DNA from: Neelides folsomi
Taxonomy: Eukaryota > Arthropoda > Collembola > Neelipleona > Neelidae
DNA: 64,000 bases
Assembly (NCBI GenBank): GCA_034687125.1
Contig: JAQGBZ010000079.1
Coordinates: 1-64,000 of the forward strand
Direction: 5' to 3'
Part shown: positions 63,569 to 64,000 of the stretch, piece by piece
How positions within the stretch are numbered: the stretch's first letter is position 1
How the letters are laid out: each line of letters begins with the position of its first letter
Notes under the pieces: model-generated
What the model saw: the letters and a program-made list of their open reading frames with translations, nothing else
Told to the model about the DNA's origin: nothing
Database searches by the model: none
Position numbers and translations under genes: made by a program

Positions 63569-64000
63569 GACTTTTTTCTTCCCATCTTGTATATTTACAT
63601 TAGTTATTCACATTATGTCTGCGGATATAAGTATCTTCCCATATGATGATGTGTGGTAAGGGAAGTTGTCGAAGGAGTTGAAAGCAGAGCGAGTCGAACG
63701 GAGCTTTAGCAAAGACACAAGTCCCCTCGGCCCCTTCATATGCATACTAATAACCTGCACCTTCAAAGACAGTTATGGAAAGGGGGGAGAAGGTGAATGG
63801 AAATGTCCAAGCTATTCAAATTCTCTCCTTATTATTATTTTTCCATTCATTGTCGGTATAAATATATGAATATATCCATTTCTCGCCGGTGAGGAAGAGA
63901 TAGATTAGGAGAAATTGAAAAGGAAACGTTCCGACTACTTAAAAAGTTGAAAAAATGAAGGAATTTTTTCACTTTTTCCTCTTCCCTCTGTAGCTTCCGA

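Larger units (their letters stand above)
59604..64000 (-). other. Upstream intron or flank of the zinc-finger gene
   Basis: The first exon in the window begins with a split codon, so this is intron unless an exon was missed. No zinc-finger-like C-x2-C or C-x4-C pattern was recognised here on the minus strand. The region carries POU-octamer motifs and is a candidate regulatory intron. Confidence 0.5.

Overview
The window is nuclear DNA of an AT-rich arthropod. The intron-split genes with consensus GT/AG sites, the insect-like calsyntenin and dati-type proteins, and a secreted CUB protein of a kind common in crustaceans all fit a crustacean, most likely a parasitic copepod such as a salmon louse (species is inference). 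No prokaryotic operon, CRISPR array, rRNA or convincing tRNA was seen. Gene models below were assembled by hand from splice sites and reading-frame continuity; every junction given keeps the frame open.

Left third (1-12.5 kb), three compact genes: (i) a secreted CUB-domain protein, + strand, 976-2938, 10 exons, 392 aa, with a clear TATA box and initiator; (ii) a bacterial-type maltose/galactoside O-acetyltransferase, - strand, 3261-4197, 4 exons, 198 aa, convergent with (i); (iii) an MFSD6-like major facilitator, + strand, 5142-8282, 12 exons, 655 aa, divergent from (ii). An AT-rich stretch of about 4 kb follows with no gene that I can support.

Middle (12.5-42 kb): one large gene on the - strand, calsyntenin (15 coding exons, 962 aa): signal peptide, two cadherin repeats, LNS/laminin-G-like domain, transmembrane helix and a cytoplasmic tail with two kinesin-light-chain-binding WD motifs. 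All interior sequence is intron.

Right (42-64 kb): a decayed pogo/Tigger-like DNA transposon (42638-44423, TA target duplication, 25-bp terminal inverted repeats, arrays of 17-bp subterminal repeats), a separate long fold-back inverted repeat (about 44798-45213), an AT-rich gene desert, then the 3' five exons of a C2H2 zinc-finger transcription factor that resembles Drosophila dati (- strand, 49403-59603). Its 5' part lies beyond the right edge or was not recognised.

Most notable points: a bacterial-like acetyltransferase that has acquired three spliceosomal introns; the adjacency of calsyntenin and dati, both on the Drosophila dot chromosome (Muller F); the subterminal repeat architecture of the transposon; the fold-back element; and a cluster of POU-octamer sites upstream of the zinc-finger exons. 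I did not find a convincing wholly new multi-gene system.
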